Source of the DNA: Tyto alba
Taxonomy: Eukaryota; Chordata; Aves; Strigiformes; Tytonidae
Assembly: GCF_018691265.1 (NCBI RefSeq)
Contig: NW_024881272.1
Coordinates: 21,565,323-21,629,322, forward strand
DNA length: 64,000 nucleotides
Direction: 5' to 3'
In this document: piece after piece, positions 12,360-25,500 of the stretch
Position numbering within the stretch: the stretch's first letter is position 1
Layout of the letters: each line of letters starts with the position of its first letter
Program-made: the position numbers and the translations under genes
Notes under the pieces: model-generated
Databases searched by the model: none
What the model was told of the DNA's origin: nothing
What the model saw: only the letters and a program-made list of their open reading frames with translations

Positions 12360-12550
12360 ACTTAGCATTACATAGTGCTTGGAACAACAAACTGTGCGTC
12401 AGGAAACCTGGGTTCTATCACTCACTGCATACTTTTGAATAAATTGCTTGTCTGGACTTAGTTCCTCAATCTATAAAACACTCATTATGACTTTCTTTTG
12501 AAAACTACTTTATGTTGTATGATTGGAAAACAAACTCGAAGTGCAAAATT
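12360..12550 (+). mobile_element. MIR-like SINE, nearly full length
   Basis: The segment opens with TAGCATTACATAGTGCTTGG, matching the MIR 5' part. It continues with CGTCAGGAAACCTGGGTTCTA, a diverged 'gcttgtctggacttagttcctcaatctataaaa' core corresponding to 'gggcaagttacttaacctc...cctcatctgtaaaatg', and a degraded 3' end with GAAGTGCAAA. The order of blocks along about 190 bp fits a nearly full-length MIR. Divergence is heavy, including transitions at likely former CpG sites, so it is old. No coding potential. Confidence 0.65.
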
Positions 12551-12968
12551 TCTTTAAATCAACTCTTCACTAATGTAGCAATGGAAAGCTGAGATAACTG
12601 ATGTGAAGGAAAAATAGGAATATTTCTAGTGCTTGAAGACTAGAACATCCCCATGTGAGAATGAGCTTGGACATCTCTCTATCCATTACACAGTTGTGCA
12701 TAACCTGTTTATCTGCTCTTTATAATAGATAGTTAATTATAGGCAGCTATGACTCATACAAAATAAAGAAGTGAGAGGGGAGAGAAGAACAAGGATAGAA
12801 GTGTTTTATAAAACATGAGGGGAGTCAGGAAGAGAAATTTTGCTTGAATTTTGTAGATACCACAGTGTTTCTGTACTTCTGCTTCATCAGCAGATATTGG
12901 ACTCAATGACCAAGTCTTTCTTGTCCCTATTTCCCTGAATCCCCAAATTTGAGCAGCCTCTATCTATT

Positions 12969-12989
12969 ACTTTTACTAATAGTAAAAGT
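12969..12989. repeat. Perfect hairpin, 9-bp arms, 3-nt loop
   Basis: ACTTTTACT (12,969-12,977), loop AAT, AGTAAAAGT (12,981-12,989). Tight and perfect, but without T-run or gene context it is not a terminator in this genome. Confidence 0.85.
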
Positions 12990-15900
12990 CTGATACTGTA
13001 TGTTATTCTCCCAGGTTCATACAATTATAGGATAGGGTAAGGGAACACAGATCTCCTTATGAATTAATGCATTAATGAGTAAAGCTAGAAGTGTGTACAT
13101 AGAGGCCGTACAAAATTTGGGATGTAGGGAACAGAAATCACTGCAAAGACAACTTGGCTGTTGAGTTCAATTCCCCTTTCATCAGGACAGAAGAAAACTG
13201 TGTAATTCTGAGTCTGGGGAAGGCAAACTCAGAGGAACAATGTCTTTAATTTTTGGCTCGGATGTCTAATTTATGGTTACTATTTCAAGTTAAAAGTAGT
13301 ACCTAACTCCTTCTTCGGACTTTGCTATTAGTCTCACTGGCTACATCTGTTCATGAATAAATTCACCCTACTGATCCCTTGGCCATGTGGTGGCCTGGCT
13401 CACATCCATGCTACTCAAGTTTTCATGCCTTACAAAAAGAATGCTTAAGGTCAGCTGTGTCTTTACTGCATATCTGCAGAAATTTGTCATGCTGTTATAA
13501 CTATCTCATTGTCCTTTACTTGGCAATACAGGTCCTTCTTTATACATACTTCCATGACAGTTGGCAGAAGAGCAAAGCCTGTGAAGACATTCACATACAA
13601 AGAAATTGTCCAAATAATCAAGCTCCCTCTGAGTGCCAAATACGGTACAGCTTATACCTATACTGTATACTGGGTAGACCAACTGGCAGACTGACCTCTG
13701 AACCATGCCTGGCAACTGTGCTGAATGGACTGCTTGATCCAAGCTAGACTGGAACTGTAATGCTAGCATATATGTCAACAAAGACACATACATTAGAGGA
13801 TTATGGTCCTGGTGCAAAATGTACAATGAACAAATTTAACAGTATGCATGCATTTGCAGTGACCCACTGTCCCATTTCTGAAGCAATATAATAGTGCCTT
13901 CCTTACTCATATGCTTGTTGGGGGGTGAAACCTTGAATGGCTGTGAAATGCTCAGAAGTCAATAACTTTGAATAGTAGCTTTCATTGTGTTTTGGCACAC
14001 CCATAGATTAAAGGATCAGCAGAAGACAACTAAGAAAGGTCAGCATATTGTGAATGTCATCCTAGATGTTATGAAGGGATCTAGACTAGATCAAGAAGAT
14101 TCGGTTCAAAAAAATAGACAACCAGTACATGAGATAGATTTGAGCTGGAAGCTGCACAAACTCACACATAAGAAGAGTTTTAGTTAATTTGAAAAAAAAA
14201 TGGAAATTAATAATAAATCAAAGAGGAAGCAGTAAGGATAACAGCTGATAAGTTATAGTTTAATATTTTAACATATAATATTGATTTTAAAATCAGTAAT
14301 AAGTAAACAATCCCCCAATAGACAACCTAACCATCACTTTCTTACTCATAATTTAGTAAGAGATAAAGCAGAGGTGTTATTAGACAGGAGTATTTTCCTT
14401 TTTGATAAGTTTAATAAGAATATTTGACTCAAAAACAGGAGGAAATTTAGCCTAACCTATCTTTAAAACAAAGAAATAGCTTGTCTATTTAACATGTACA
14501 CACACACCCCTACAAAAACTACAAAGTAGACAAGAAAATATAGAAAGAGACTAACAGATGAACTTCTGTGGCCTCACAAATGAGAAGAACATTTAGTCTT
14601 GGACATTGAAAAAAAGGTGGAAAAGGGATTTGACAGTGAAGTTAAACTATTTGGGGCAGCAAACAAAGAAGATGGCTTCATCAAATATATCAGTAGTTAT
14701 GCATTATATTAAAAAAAGTGCAACAATGGAACAGTGAGTGGATTGTTTCTGTGATTTATGCAGCTGAGAATAATTATTTTGATCCAAGTTTCAGTAGTAT
14801 GTTAAGGAGTCAGAAAGTTAGAAAATCTTGTGGGAAAATAAAGGGGGAGGAGTATTTTAAAGCAGCTTAAATGTTCAGGGGAAAGGTGTGAGAGGAGATC
14901 CATTGTTCTTGATTAAACACAAGGGACAGAAATAGTGTCCAATGTCACAGAGAGAAATGGGAATAAGGTTCTAAAGGAAAGCACAGATTATATTAAAATA
15001 TTGATTATGTTTAAATTGAAGATTGCAAACTGGAGAAAGACTATCATGGAAGATTGAGTGAAAAGAAACCTGTAGATGCTAAGATTTATTTGGACTACCG
15101 TTCTGCAGATGTTCTGTAAAGTCAAGAGGTTTTTTGATTGCCTTTTCAGTCTCTTGGGGAAAAGCTGAAAAATTTTGCTAAAACAGATTTTTCTATTCCT
15201 CTTTCAAGTCAGGGTGGAAAAATATAATATTTATAAGCACATATTTGTTCTAATAACAAGAACTTGAATGATTTCCAAAAAAATAAACGGTTAATGGTTC
15301 CCTTGCACTCAGATCTGGTTTTGAGGTAGTATTTTTACTTATGACATTCAGAAAAAATCAAAATTCTAGCATCATCATTCATATTATAAGCTTACTAGAA
15401 AATGTGACATATATCTGAAAAATCACTTAAGTGATTCTCCATATGGAACTATCCTCTGATACTACATGGAACAAGAAAAAGTTGTATAGGTTTGAATTAT
15501 TACACGAACAGTAAATTCTGAAGCTTTAAACATGGGGTAGGATTTTAATTACAAACCTGTGGTTCAGACCACATTCATCAAAATGTTTTCAAGGTCTTTA
15601 AAGTACCCTGGGAATAGATTTATATAAACCTAAGTGGTTTATAGTGTAGTCAAAAATCTACAGTAACATGTTTTCCTGTACAATCAAATAAAACTTAGCA
15701 ACTTTAGTTAATTTTTCTTTAAGTAATATAAGCCTGAAATTCAAAGAAAAACTGACTGAAGAGTGATAAAATGAAAAACATGCAAACTTGGTCTTTTTCT
15801 TTCTATCTCAGATAAATTAAATAGCTGGCTTATTTTTAAAGTACTCTAACACTAAAACTCCAGAGAAGACAAAGAAGAGTTCAGCATGCTAAATTAATTC

Positions 15901-16280
15901 CTCAGAAATATTTAGGTAAATGTAAACCTAATGCTGAGTTTCTTTTAAAATTTTATTTTTCAGTCTCAGTTCCACAAATATTATGGTCAGCAGGTTCATG
16001 CTATTTCAGACTACATTAGAAAAGAGTCAACAGTCATTGAAGGAAAGGACTGCCACCTGTTGCTTTTTATGTATGATGACCAAAATACACAAGTAAATAA
16101 ATTAATGTAGTGATGATGACAAAGGGTGGATTAAGGGATCAAGTAAGGCTATCTATAAAGTAAGATAAATGCACTTCCTCATTTCTCTGAGGTGTCAAAA
16201 GGAAGACTGAAACTCCACCTAATAGGCTAATAGTTAAATAATCACCTAAAAGAAGGTAAGTGTTCTGTACAGGTGGCCTC

Positions 16281-16316
16281 TGTGATAATATTGAGTATTG
16301 TGATAATATTGAATAT
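16281..16316. repeat. 18-bp tandem duplication, two copies
   Basis: TGTGATAATATTGAGTAT (16,281-16,298) is followed directly by TGTGATAATATTGAATAT (16,299-16,316), one mismatch in 18. It is a simple local duplication. Confidence 0.95.
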
Positions 16317-18017
16317 CACTGATTTTAATGTTCAGTACAGATCTGCATGATGGTAGGTGCTAACTGAATTCTTTATGATACAGTCCAGATTGTAAGGTGA
16401 TTTATTCAGATCTTGCTTTCGTTAAGTGTAGGAAGTCCCACTGTCATTCATATTGTTACTAATTAAACACAACTATGCATCAAGCAAAAATCCTACATTT
16501 GATTCCTGCTGAGCTGCATAACTTTTTACATGACACATTTATTGCAATTTAAAAGTTTTATGTCTATTCTTCTTCTGCGTACCAAAGTGGAACTGACTTT
16601 CTCAAAGTTTATCAATGAGAAACAGCTTGTTTAGCAAATGGAGCATCCTCTCCTAGATTATTTTAGTGTTGTACTGTGACTTCTGCTATGACATCCTTTA
16701 ATTCTTATTTCATGCCTAAAATCTAAAATTAGATATGCTCAGGAAGTTGGCAAGAATTTTTCATTTTAAATGTTCTCTGGATTTCCTTCTGATAAGCATA
16801 GTAAAGTTGCAGTTGGGACTGCATCTTAAATGGTTAGAGGGCACACTTTCAACATTTGACTGAATTTGCAGCTAGGATAAGGAATGGCCCAGCAGCAATG
16901 ATGAAAGTCACATTTCAGTATTCTGGGGAAACAGAACATGTCTGGTCATCTCCATTTTTGTTGTAAATCGTGGAAGTAGAACTATTTCCATCAGCTGGTA
17001 TGTAGAGAATTACAGATTTTATGTTCTGCAATAAGTAGTACAGAGAACATATAATAGATATTTATATCTTTATTTATCTTCAAACAAGGAAAATATTTTT
17101 ATATTTTTATATAATACCATCTTAAAAAGTTCATTTTGTGAATTTATTCTCTACAAAGAACTTTCAGTTACAGTAGTCAGTAAATGCCACTGAGGTACAA
17201 AATAAAGTTTAATTTAGAAATACATTTGTTTCTTTCTCATTGCATAGGTACTTAAGCATTACAATGGGTGGGCAAAACAATAATTAGTTTTGTTCACTAT
17301 TGTAAAGTATGTCTGAAGAAGAAATGATTTGTCAGTCATGAGTCTCATGAAAATGTTGGAATGAATTGAAACACAAATGAAACATTTTGATAACTGATTT
17401 TTCAGTTTATAGCTACATGAAAAGAATCTTTTCTTGTAATAAAATTTTGACTCTACACCTTAAAAACATTAAATTTACCTTGAAACATAAGTTTTATATT
17501 TGGTGTGTTTTGAAAACTGAGGAAATATTAATACCTGGGGAATTATATAACCATACTCACTAACATTATTATTAGCCTTATTCATTCATTATTGAAGTTT
17601 AATTTTATTAGACTCCTGACAAAACATTTGTCCTGGAAATCAAACATCATTGCTGTCTTCATGTGGGAATTGCCTCCAGTAAGCAAGGCTTCACCCATAT
17701 CCGTTTGTATCTATCTACACAGCCCATAGCTCTCCACAGAAGTGCTCAATGCCAGTCTGTACTGTACAAATGAAGTGAGCTGCTGGTATTCCTAAAGTAA
17801 CAGAGGCTGCCTTAGTTCTGGAAGCAGGCATTGCAGCAGCACAATACTGCACCAGAGCTAATCAGCCTTTTTAAAAGATGTGTGGCTATACAGCTTTGAA
17901 TTCAGTGCCACAGTGACGTGGGAAAATATTTTTGTGAAATATGGGAGCTGAGTAGCTTTGAGGGCACCAATGCAATGTTTCCACATGCTAGTATGTTACC
18001 TACAGAGCTATGTGGGG

Positions 18018-18059
<42 letters not shown>
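18018..18059. repeat. A42 homopolymer
   Basis: Forty-two A, the longest homopolymer in the window. A poly(A) of this length can mark a retroposed RNA, but the upstream side (CTACAGAGCTATGTGGGG) has no AATAAA and resembles no gene I know, and no target-site duplication is evident. Lysine-rich ORFs across it are artefacts. Confidence 0.95.
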
Positions 18060-18062
<3 letters not shown>

Positions 18063-20956
18063 AGGTTCCAATCTCACAGTAAGATGCTGGAGAAAATCAT
18101 GTCATCTGGACTGGCACAGACTAAGTCAATTCTCTCAGCTCCCATGCTGGAAACATAAGAAAAGATTATTTTGTCTGAGTTCAGATATAGTCTTGCCCTT
18201 TAGGATCAAGCCTTATGAAAAGCAGTGAAATTCTGTCTGTGAACAGAGGCAGAACATTAGGCTCCATAAGCACGTGATTTCACACACGGTAGCACAGCCA
18301 GTTAATCAGCTACTGCCCGCAGCCTTCCTCCCACTCATATGTTGCCTTTTCCACTGTGACAGCCTAGCTATGCACAAGTCACATGGAAATACAGAGTGAG
18401 AGAATGGCATGGGTAAAAAAAAAGCTTCTCTTGTATCCTTCTGCTGTCTCATTTTGTCTTCATCCTCACTTCTCTGGTGTAGTTCACTGTGCGGCCTCTC
18501 ACACAGACACGGGACAGGAATAAGATGGGGGCAGAGCTTATCAGTCAGGACAACAGTTTCACGGGCTAATACTGCTCCTTGTGTGGGAAAAAAAAAATAC
18601 ATTCCTTTCATCTGGCTATCAAAGAATTTGATAAATATCTTACCAGAAATGTGTTTATTAGAAGTCAGAAATAATTGTTAACTCTTACTCTGTGGAATTC
18701 ACTCCCACAATGCAGCAGAGAGAGGAAGTGAATAAACTTCTTGTTTTGGAACATAAACCTCCATCTGTGCTTCCCAGATGCTCACAGAAGGGTTTTCTGT
18801 TTCTTGGAACTAACTAGTTAGTAATGTCTACTTTTAGAGGCTAGTGGATCAAATCACCTTTTCCTCTCATGGATATGGATGGTTTGTGAGTCAAATGAAT
18901 TTACTGTCTTCCAAAACAATTGAAAAGGCTGCAGACCCCTGGTGATCCCCAATACATGGTATATTTGTCATTGTCTAATCTTATTTTAATGGACAGAGGT
19001 TCTTGCTCTTCATTTTAGTGAAATCATTCATTCTGTAACTAAAATAAGCACTTACAAAAATTTTATCCTAATTGTTATGTTTTTTTTTAACACAATGGAA
19101 GTCATCATTTTACCTTGCCCTGATATTATATTTAGTTTATCCCATTCCAGTTGAGAACTTATTAATCAGATCTGATGAGACAATGATATATGATTTTTCT
19201 ATTTACTTTTCTAAATCTGTTTTCACTAGCAGGATTTATTTTTTTGTTTTCCAATTTATGGAAATAGCACAAAAATATGATAAAACCACACACAAACGAT
19301 AAAAGGGGATATGCAAAGGAGTTACAGACAACTTCTTTTAAATACATTCTTCTAAAAATATATAGAGCCTTCCTTTCTCTTTCATTTATGTTGTATGTCA
19401 CCTCTTGAAACATTTTCTCCAGAGTATTGAATGCTTTTTAATGTTTTCATATGGCAATCAATAATTATCAATTATACACTTACTCATATAGTGCCAAACC
19501 CTTTCATTTAATACTTGGTTCATCAATTGTTCATATATACATTCTGTCAAGCAACTTAATGATATGATTGAATTGTGTGCTATTGATTTTCTATCTGTCA
19601 AGTTTATACAGTGATTTGGAAATACTGGGCCTACACACTGATGTAATTTCCTTGACTTCAATAGAGTCATTATTCTGTTGGTGTAAGGGACTTGATAATC
19701 AGATTGCCAAACATCTGGAGTGAAAGACCATATTGTGAGGGTATAATACTGCCCTCTACAGTCTCTTCGCCTAACAAGATTAGGTTCTAGTTCCTTTTAA
19801 AATACAAAGGATTACTTTTTTGGGATATATTTGATTGAATATACATTAATTATACATGTGTTCTAACTGTAAACTAATATATATGATCCTTCATTGTTTA
19901 GAAATATATAGGTTAATCATGAGAGAGTTGGACATGCTGGAATTCTGTTAAAAAAGTGCCATCACCTTTAAAAAAATCAAAATAATTTCCATTTTTGGCT
20001 GTTCTAAGATACCACTTTTCCAAATTAATACAACGGTTTTTTCCCTCCTGCAACTCAAATTTTCTTAAGAAAATACAAAATTTGGTAAATATAAATTCAA
20101 ATAACTGAAAAAGTAATGTAAATACTAAAAACTACAGAGAGAAAATTCTGAACATCACAGCTATTCAATAGTGTCTTACACACATCTATATTTTCTAAAA
20201 AAACTGAAGATAATTCCTCTCGTGGATACTTTACTTCCTGACTTGTTAACCTTTTCCCTTCCTCCCTCCGGAAAGAAAAACAACCACAACAAAAAAATCC
20301 CACAACCAGACAAAAAGAACCCCTTAACCCCTACATAACTGACAACAACTTTGAATGACACCGTGTGGAGCAAAGGATATATATTCAATCACCGCAGTCT
20401 TATGATGGGTTGCTTTCCATATTCAAATAAATGCCCGCTAATAAATACCAGAATCATAAATGCATCCCACAAGGAAATCTCATTAAAACTTATTTATCCT
20501 ATCCTTCTATGTCTTCTACAAATGTCAGAGATAAGATCAGCTTTATAGTACTCCTGGAAGATTAACAAGTATAAATTTTTTGAAGCAGTTGGGCAAGTAA
20601 ATCTTAGTCAAGAGTCTTTTCTGACAAGACCTCCCTCATATTTAAATTATAGAAACTAGAATTTAACAGCTTAAGTATTCCCATCTTCATTGTATGACAC
20701 ATGTAGAAATGAAATAACCTGATAACAAGCTGTTAAGGGCTTCAAAAATTAGGGCTGCCATATAGTTCTTTTCCAAGTGACTACATTTTTAAAAGAAAAG
20801 AGGGTGTGTGGTAAATTATTCCTGAAACTGACTAAAAAACAGGAAACTTCTACAAGAATCTCCATGGATTGTATATATCAGGGAAACTAATTTAAGTATT
20901 AAGGGAAATATTCTCACTTCATACCCATTTACACAACCAAAGGGGGAGTTTTAGGG

Positions 20957-20995
20957 ACAATTTAGTACAATTTTAAGCACAATTTTAAGTACAAT
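20957..20995. repeat. Imperfect tandem ACAATTTTAAG-type repeat
   Basis: Four ACAATT words occur within about 40 bp. The middle ones extend to ACAATTTTAAGC and ACAATTTTAAGT at a 13-bp period. Confidence 0.85.
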
Positions 20996-21715
20996 TCCAT
21001 TGACATCAACAAGTAGGTATCTGAAGGCAGAATTTCTCTATGAGATAAAAATACCAAAATAAGGAAATCTTAAAAACTGCGGATTCATACAAGGTACTAC
21101 TCCAAGCTCCCTTTTTTCTTTCTCTTGACAGATTAGAAAGCAGCATCCAAACTATTTATTGAGACCAGTACTGCTGATACTCTCTTTATTTTAATTTCTC
21201 TTAATTGGTTTATACCTCATCTGTGTGAGTTAGGCATATCAAGGGGGATGTGGGATTAGAAGTGGGCTCCCAAGCCTTGTGTGTTAATTTTCACAGAGCT
21301 TTCAGTACACTAGGTATATTTCTAAAGATAGACTGTTTAAGCAGGTACTATAATATGGCAGCACCAAATAATATAAATAAGGAATGAAGGGATTTTGAAA
21401 GTGATGCTTTTCACTGACCTTTGGAAACATATTACTGAATCACTGCTTTTCTTTTCTTGTAATCAGCTAATTTATGTTACTGGCATTTTACTAGCCACTT
21501 CCAACAGTAAACATGTACACCCAGGAAAAATCACATTCCTAAACTACTGCCAGCACTATAAACAGATAGTTACACAATATGTTTAGAAATATAGTGAATA
21601 TATCTGTACTACATATCTAGAAATGGGTCTACCTCAAAATTTCACATGAGCCTGCAACTATTATGGTTATTTCAAAATATCTGTATCTCTTTGGGCTTGA
21701 AATTAGACTACAAAT

Positions 21716-21758
21716 CTCCTAACAAAGGTCTATCCTATTGTTAGGAGTACCTCCTAAC
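21716..21758. repeat. Two mutually exclusive hairpins sharing a middle arm
   Basis: CTCCTAACAA (21,716-21,725) pairs with TTGTTAGGAG (21,738-21,747), a perfect 10-bp stem with a 12-nt loop. GTTAGGAG (21,740-21,747) also pairs with CTCCTAAC (21,751-21,758), a perfect 8-bp stem with a TAC loop. The shared arm can fold only one way at a time. Confidence 0.85.
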
Positions 21759-22321
21759 TGTAGCTGGATCAAAACAAAAACTTCCCTGCTACTTTTTGCT
21801 CCTGTCTGTGTCCTAAACCAAGATTTGTAGTCATTTGAAAAAGAGAAACAAATCTGCTTTTCAGAAAAATGAAATAACGGTTGTGAAAGGCAGTGACATG
21901 TCAGATCTAAAGACTGATATTCCTTATTTTTGTAAAACAGATCATTGTGACTTTTAAGATTCTAAATTCACCGCAAGTAAGTAACAGCTTCGTGAATCCA
22001 GGCCTATGACTCTAAATACATCCATGCAGTTTAGCAGTTTTACCTTAACTGAGTCAGAAGGGGCCACCTCCAGAGCAGCAAGGCAAGTCTGTTTCACCGT
22101 GATAGGAATTTTGCAGTAAAGACATGTTGTACTGTGAGATCTCTGGGTTGAAACTACAATAAGCAGCAAAATCTTTTGGTCTCTAGCTGAACAATTTAAA
22201 ATCAAAGATCTTCTAATATCATATCATCTCCATGACATCACTTGACTCCTTATTATATGATGTAGTATAATTTAATTCATTCTAGAAATGGTATGTCCTG
22301 TGGTGAGAAATACAGGAAAAT

Positions 22322-22500
22322 TATACCAGTTCCAGTCCTGGTCTTTTACTAAACTTTCTGTCACTTTCAAGAAACTTTTGCTTGGTTTAAATCCTTCTGC
22401 CCCATGTCTCAAATCTCTTGTTACAGAGTGACATCTAAATTGTAGCTCTCTAAGGTCAGTCTAGTCACTGGTTATTTATAATTAGGTGCCCAGAGAATTT
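22322..22500 (+). mobile_element. MIR/L2-tailed SINE remnant
   Basis: Two separate parts of a sauropsid MIR/L2-type SINE are visible in the expected order. The core is TTCCAGTCCTGGTCTTTTAC (22,330), a diverged 'cactttcaagaaactt', and CCTTCTGCCCCATGTCTC. The 3' tail is AAATTGTAGCTCTCTAAGG followed by TCAGTCTAGTCACTG and AGGTGCCCAGAG. The tail resembles the common 'aactgtaagctctttggggcagggactgtct...' end. Individual blocks are weak, but their order and spacing make chance unlikely. It lies on the same strand as the copies at 7.6 and 12.4 kb. Confidence 0.55.
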
Positions 22501-25500
22501 GTATCATGTTAAAATAAGGGAAGAAACCATGGCAAAGCCATAAAACTCCTAGAAACTTTAATTAAAATGTAACAGCATGTCATATTACTTGAAATATTTA
22601 CAGCAAACATCTATATATGTCCACTGAAACGCATGTTAACATCTTTGTTTCTAAACTATTACAAGCATGAAACATGCTTCTAATCATGCTTACAGCATGT
22701 TTATATATAAAAGCTCTGATGACTGTACTTGTGATAAGCATCTCAATTTGAAATACCTCTGAGAATTCAGCAGGAATTTTGAAATAGCATCTGAAAAATA
22801 TGCGCAGAAGGACAGAAAAATAATCCAGACTGCTCACAATGTAGGTAACTTGAATGCATCTCATCATTACTAGATACATGATATATCTCTGCTAGAGCTT
22901 TCCTTTTATGCATCTGGAGAACATCTCACACATTACAAACTCAAAAAATATAAATAAAAATGCAAATCTCTGATGTCATGAAACCAGTTTATCTCTTGCT
23001 CAAAATAAAAGTGTAAAGTTTAGCCAAATTTTCTGAGAATGCTGAAATGTTTAAAAGCTTCAGTCTGTGGAGACCATAGGTCTGAGTAAACAAATTCACT
23101 AATCTTTACTGGTATACTCTCACTTAAAATATGTAAACTTATCATTAGCAGGAATTTGAATATTAGGGAATGTTTTTGACTGAAAACTCTATTCAGTCCC
23201 ATCTCAAGGTGACAGATTAACAGGTAAATGCAATACAGATATTTTCGTCGATTAACTGTCCTCTGTAGTTGGAATACAATATTTGTCTCTGGTACTAAGG
23301 CACTTAATCCGCCTATTCAGTCTATTTATAGATTTATTTTGTAATTATTCATTACAGATTTTCTAGTAACATAGGCATGAAGTGTAAAAATTCGAGACAG
23401 TTTCCTGTAAACATGTGGCTTGTATAGTGTTCTAAAGGCAAATGCATTGTAAGAGACAGTTGCAAACACTATTGGGAAATCTTATTCACTGGGACAGGAA
23501 CAAAAAAGTTAAAAATCACCACCAACATAGAAAAGGTAACTCTAAATGGTTTAGGCTTTTCAGAGCTTTTTTCATTTATTCTAATTGTCTTGCTTGTAAC
23601 TCAATGTGTAGAAAATAATTTGTAGAGTTCTCTTATCTTCGTACAAAGAAAGTACTTGGAATAATGAGGATGGTGAGAATTTAAAAAAAAGAATGAATTG
23701 ATCTATTGTATTAAGGTTACATAATAGCATTATGTCATTCCATCTATCTACTGGAGAGCATCTTAGAAGTGTTTCTCATGCAGTGAGCCTGCAGGTCTTT
23801 GGGGTTTTCCTGAAGCTGTTTAAGTAAAGATCTAGTCCCAGAGCTTCTTTTTTGATCCTAACTATTGAAATGTAAATTCCATGGTAAGGGATGTCTCTGG
23901 AGTACTCTCATATAGAATAAGTTGTTCTTTATTTTGAAGGAACAGGCGACATTTCCATAGACTGGTGTACTTGAATCTGATTACTGGCAAATCAGACAGT
24001 TTGTTGCAATAGGGAAACTTTCCACTTTGCCTTGTCTCTGCTGTCGCCTATAGAGAAAGTGGGAACTGGAGGGTCAGCTGTGTCTGATTTCTAGATATTA
24101 CTCTGCACTATTCTTTGATTTCTCTTTCTTTTCTTTGTGACTAGGTAATCAGGGTGGTAGTAGACCTAATATTTTATCCGGATCATATTTAGTGACCTCA
24201 TGCTGCAAGAAATACTTGTTCAAGGTTACTCCCAGGACACATCCCTCTGCAGGAGATGATGGGTTGTTTTATCAAGGCTGCTTATATTTCTATGTCTTCG
24301 ACCCACTACCAAACCACTTTGAAAAGTGGAATACTTCATTTTACTAGCTACTTGAGTGTATATAATTACTGAACCAGAACAGACAGGCAAACACAAAAAC
24401 AATGGGTGTTCTTACTACCAATTGAAGACCTACTGCATCATCTTTTTTCTTTAGCATCTAAATCAGAGGACTTCTTTATATGTATTTATATGATGTCCAG
24501 ATTTCATGTAGGTCTGTTGTTTTGGATCCAGTGTTTTTAATGGAATTATTAATGTTAGGGTTGAAGTCTTTTCTCATAGGACAAACTTAATATTAATTTG
24601 GTATGTACTATGCTTTTTGCCAATGTTGAGTTTAAAAACATCTCTCCCATTTTCTCAGAGGAATGCCTTCTTTTGTAGATGTTACTTCAAAGCAAAAATG
24701 TTCTTTTTTGTTCTGGTTTTGATTTGCTCATTTCTTTGGTCAATGGTAGAGCACAGTTACCAGAATTTAGTTACAATATCAACTGCAACTTGATAATTGT
24801 TCATATTTTCTTTTTCTAGTAATGGCTCACATATATTTGCACTATCTCAACACCTTAAAAAGTTATGTAAATGCAGTAGTAAGTGACTAAAAGTTATTAC
24901 TACTCAAGCAAAGTTGTTTACCATAGAAAAGTTTTGCTGGTTGCAGTTTGTTTCTTATGAGGCATTCTGAGCTAATTAATACCTTTCAGGATCATTCAAG
25001 AAATAAAAGTGTCAGAATGTTCACAGAAATTGATAAAAAAGAAAAAAATATGTTTGGGTTTGAAGCTCATTGAAGAGAAAGCTGAAGAAATGCCTGTTGC
25101 TCATTCTGTACCTGTCTAGTAAATCAGTAGAGGATTTCTGTCTCCAGAACTGTCTGTCATCTTTCACAAACAAACTTCTCTTTTAAAAATTGAGGTAGAT
25201 ACTGCAAGAGTTTCATGCACTATGTACAGGAAGAAAATCTTTGTTACTAACACTTCAAAAACTGTGAGAATATCTCTCATTAACTACAAACTCCTATCTA
25301 ATTTCTTATAAAATTCAAAATTAGGGACATGATAATACAATGACTGGCTATTATTCCTATGGTCAGTTTTCATTAAACCAGTTTCCTGGAGGAGCTGCAC
25401 CTAGTCAGTAAAAAATCATTATTCATATTTTGCACAGAAGCACAAAAGAACTAGTCTTCAAGAAATGTTCTAACAGTATGTTGAATTTCCTTTAAAATAA

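Larger units (their letters stand above)
12551..18017. other. Gene-free AT-rich sequence
   Basis: Unique DNA. Overlapping ORFs of 122, 106 and 61 codons at 13.38-13.83 kb are the only local excess and have no recognisable content. The tandem duplication at 16.28 kb also lies here. Confidence 0.6.
18060..22321. other. Gene-free sequence
   Basis: 18.24-18.58 kb is slightly richer in G+C, with ORFs of 90-101 codons on opposite strands; no family or repeat recognised. The remainder is AT-rich and unique, with the small repeats listed at 20.96 and 21.72 kb. Confidence 0.55.

Noticed and set aside
12969..12989. Perfect hairpin as a possible terminator or small RNA
   Set aside because: Arms of 9 bp are too short for a microRNA precursor, and intrinsic terminators do not apply in a vertebrate nuclear genome.
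13379..13826. Overlapping ORFs of 122 (plus), 106 (minus) and 61 (plus) codons
   Set aside because: No recognisable domain, no good donor site within or after them, and both strands open at once, which points to locally scarce stop codons.
17958..18228. Lysine-rich ORFs
   Set aside because: Created by reading through the A42 homopolymer.
23070..23097. Possible second copy of the amniote retroposon tail (GGAGACCATAGGTCTGAG)
   Set aside because: Only about 18 bases are comparable, and neither the upstream block nor the terminal TTCTTAT is present.
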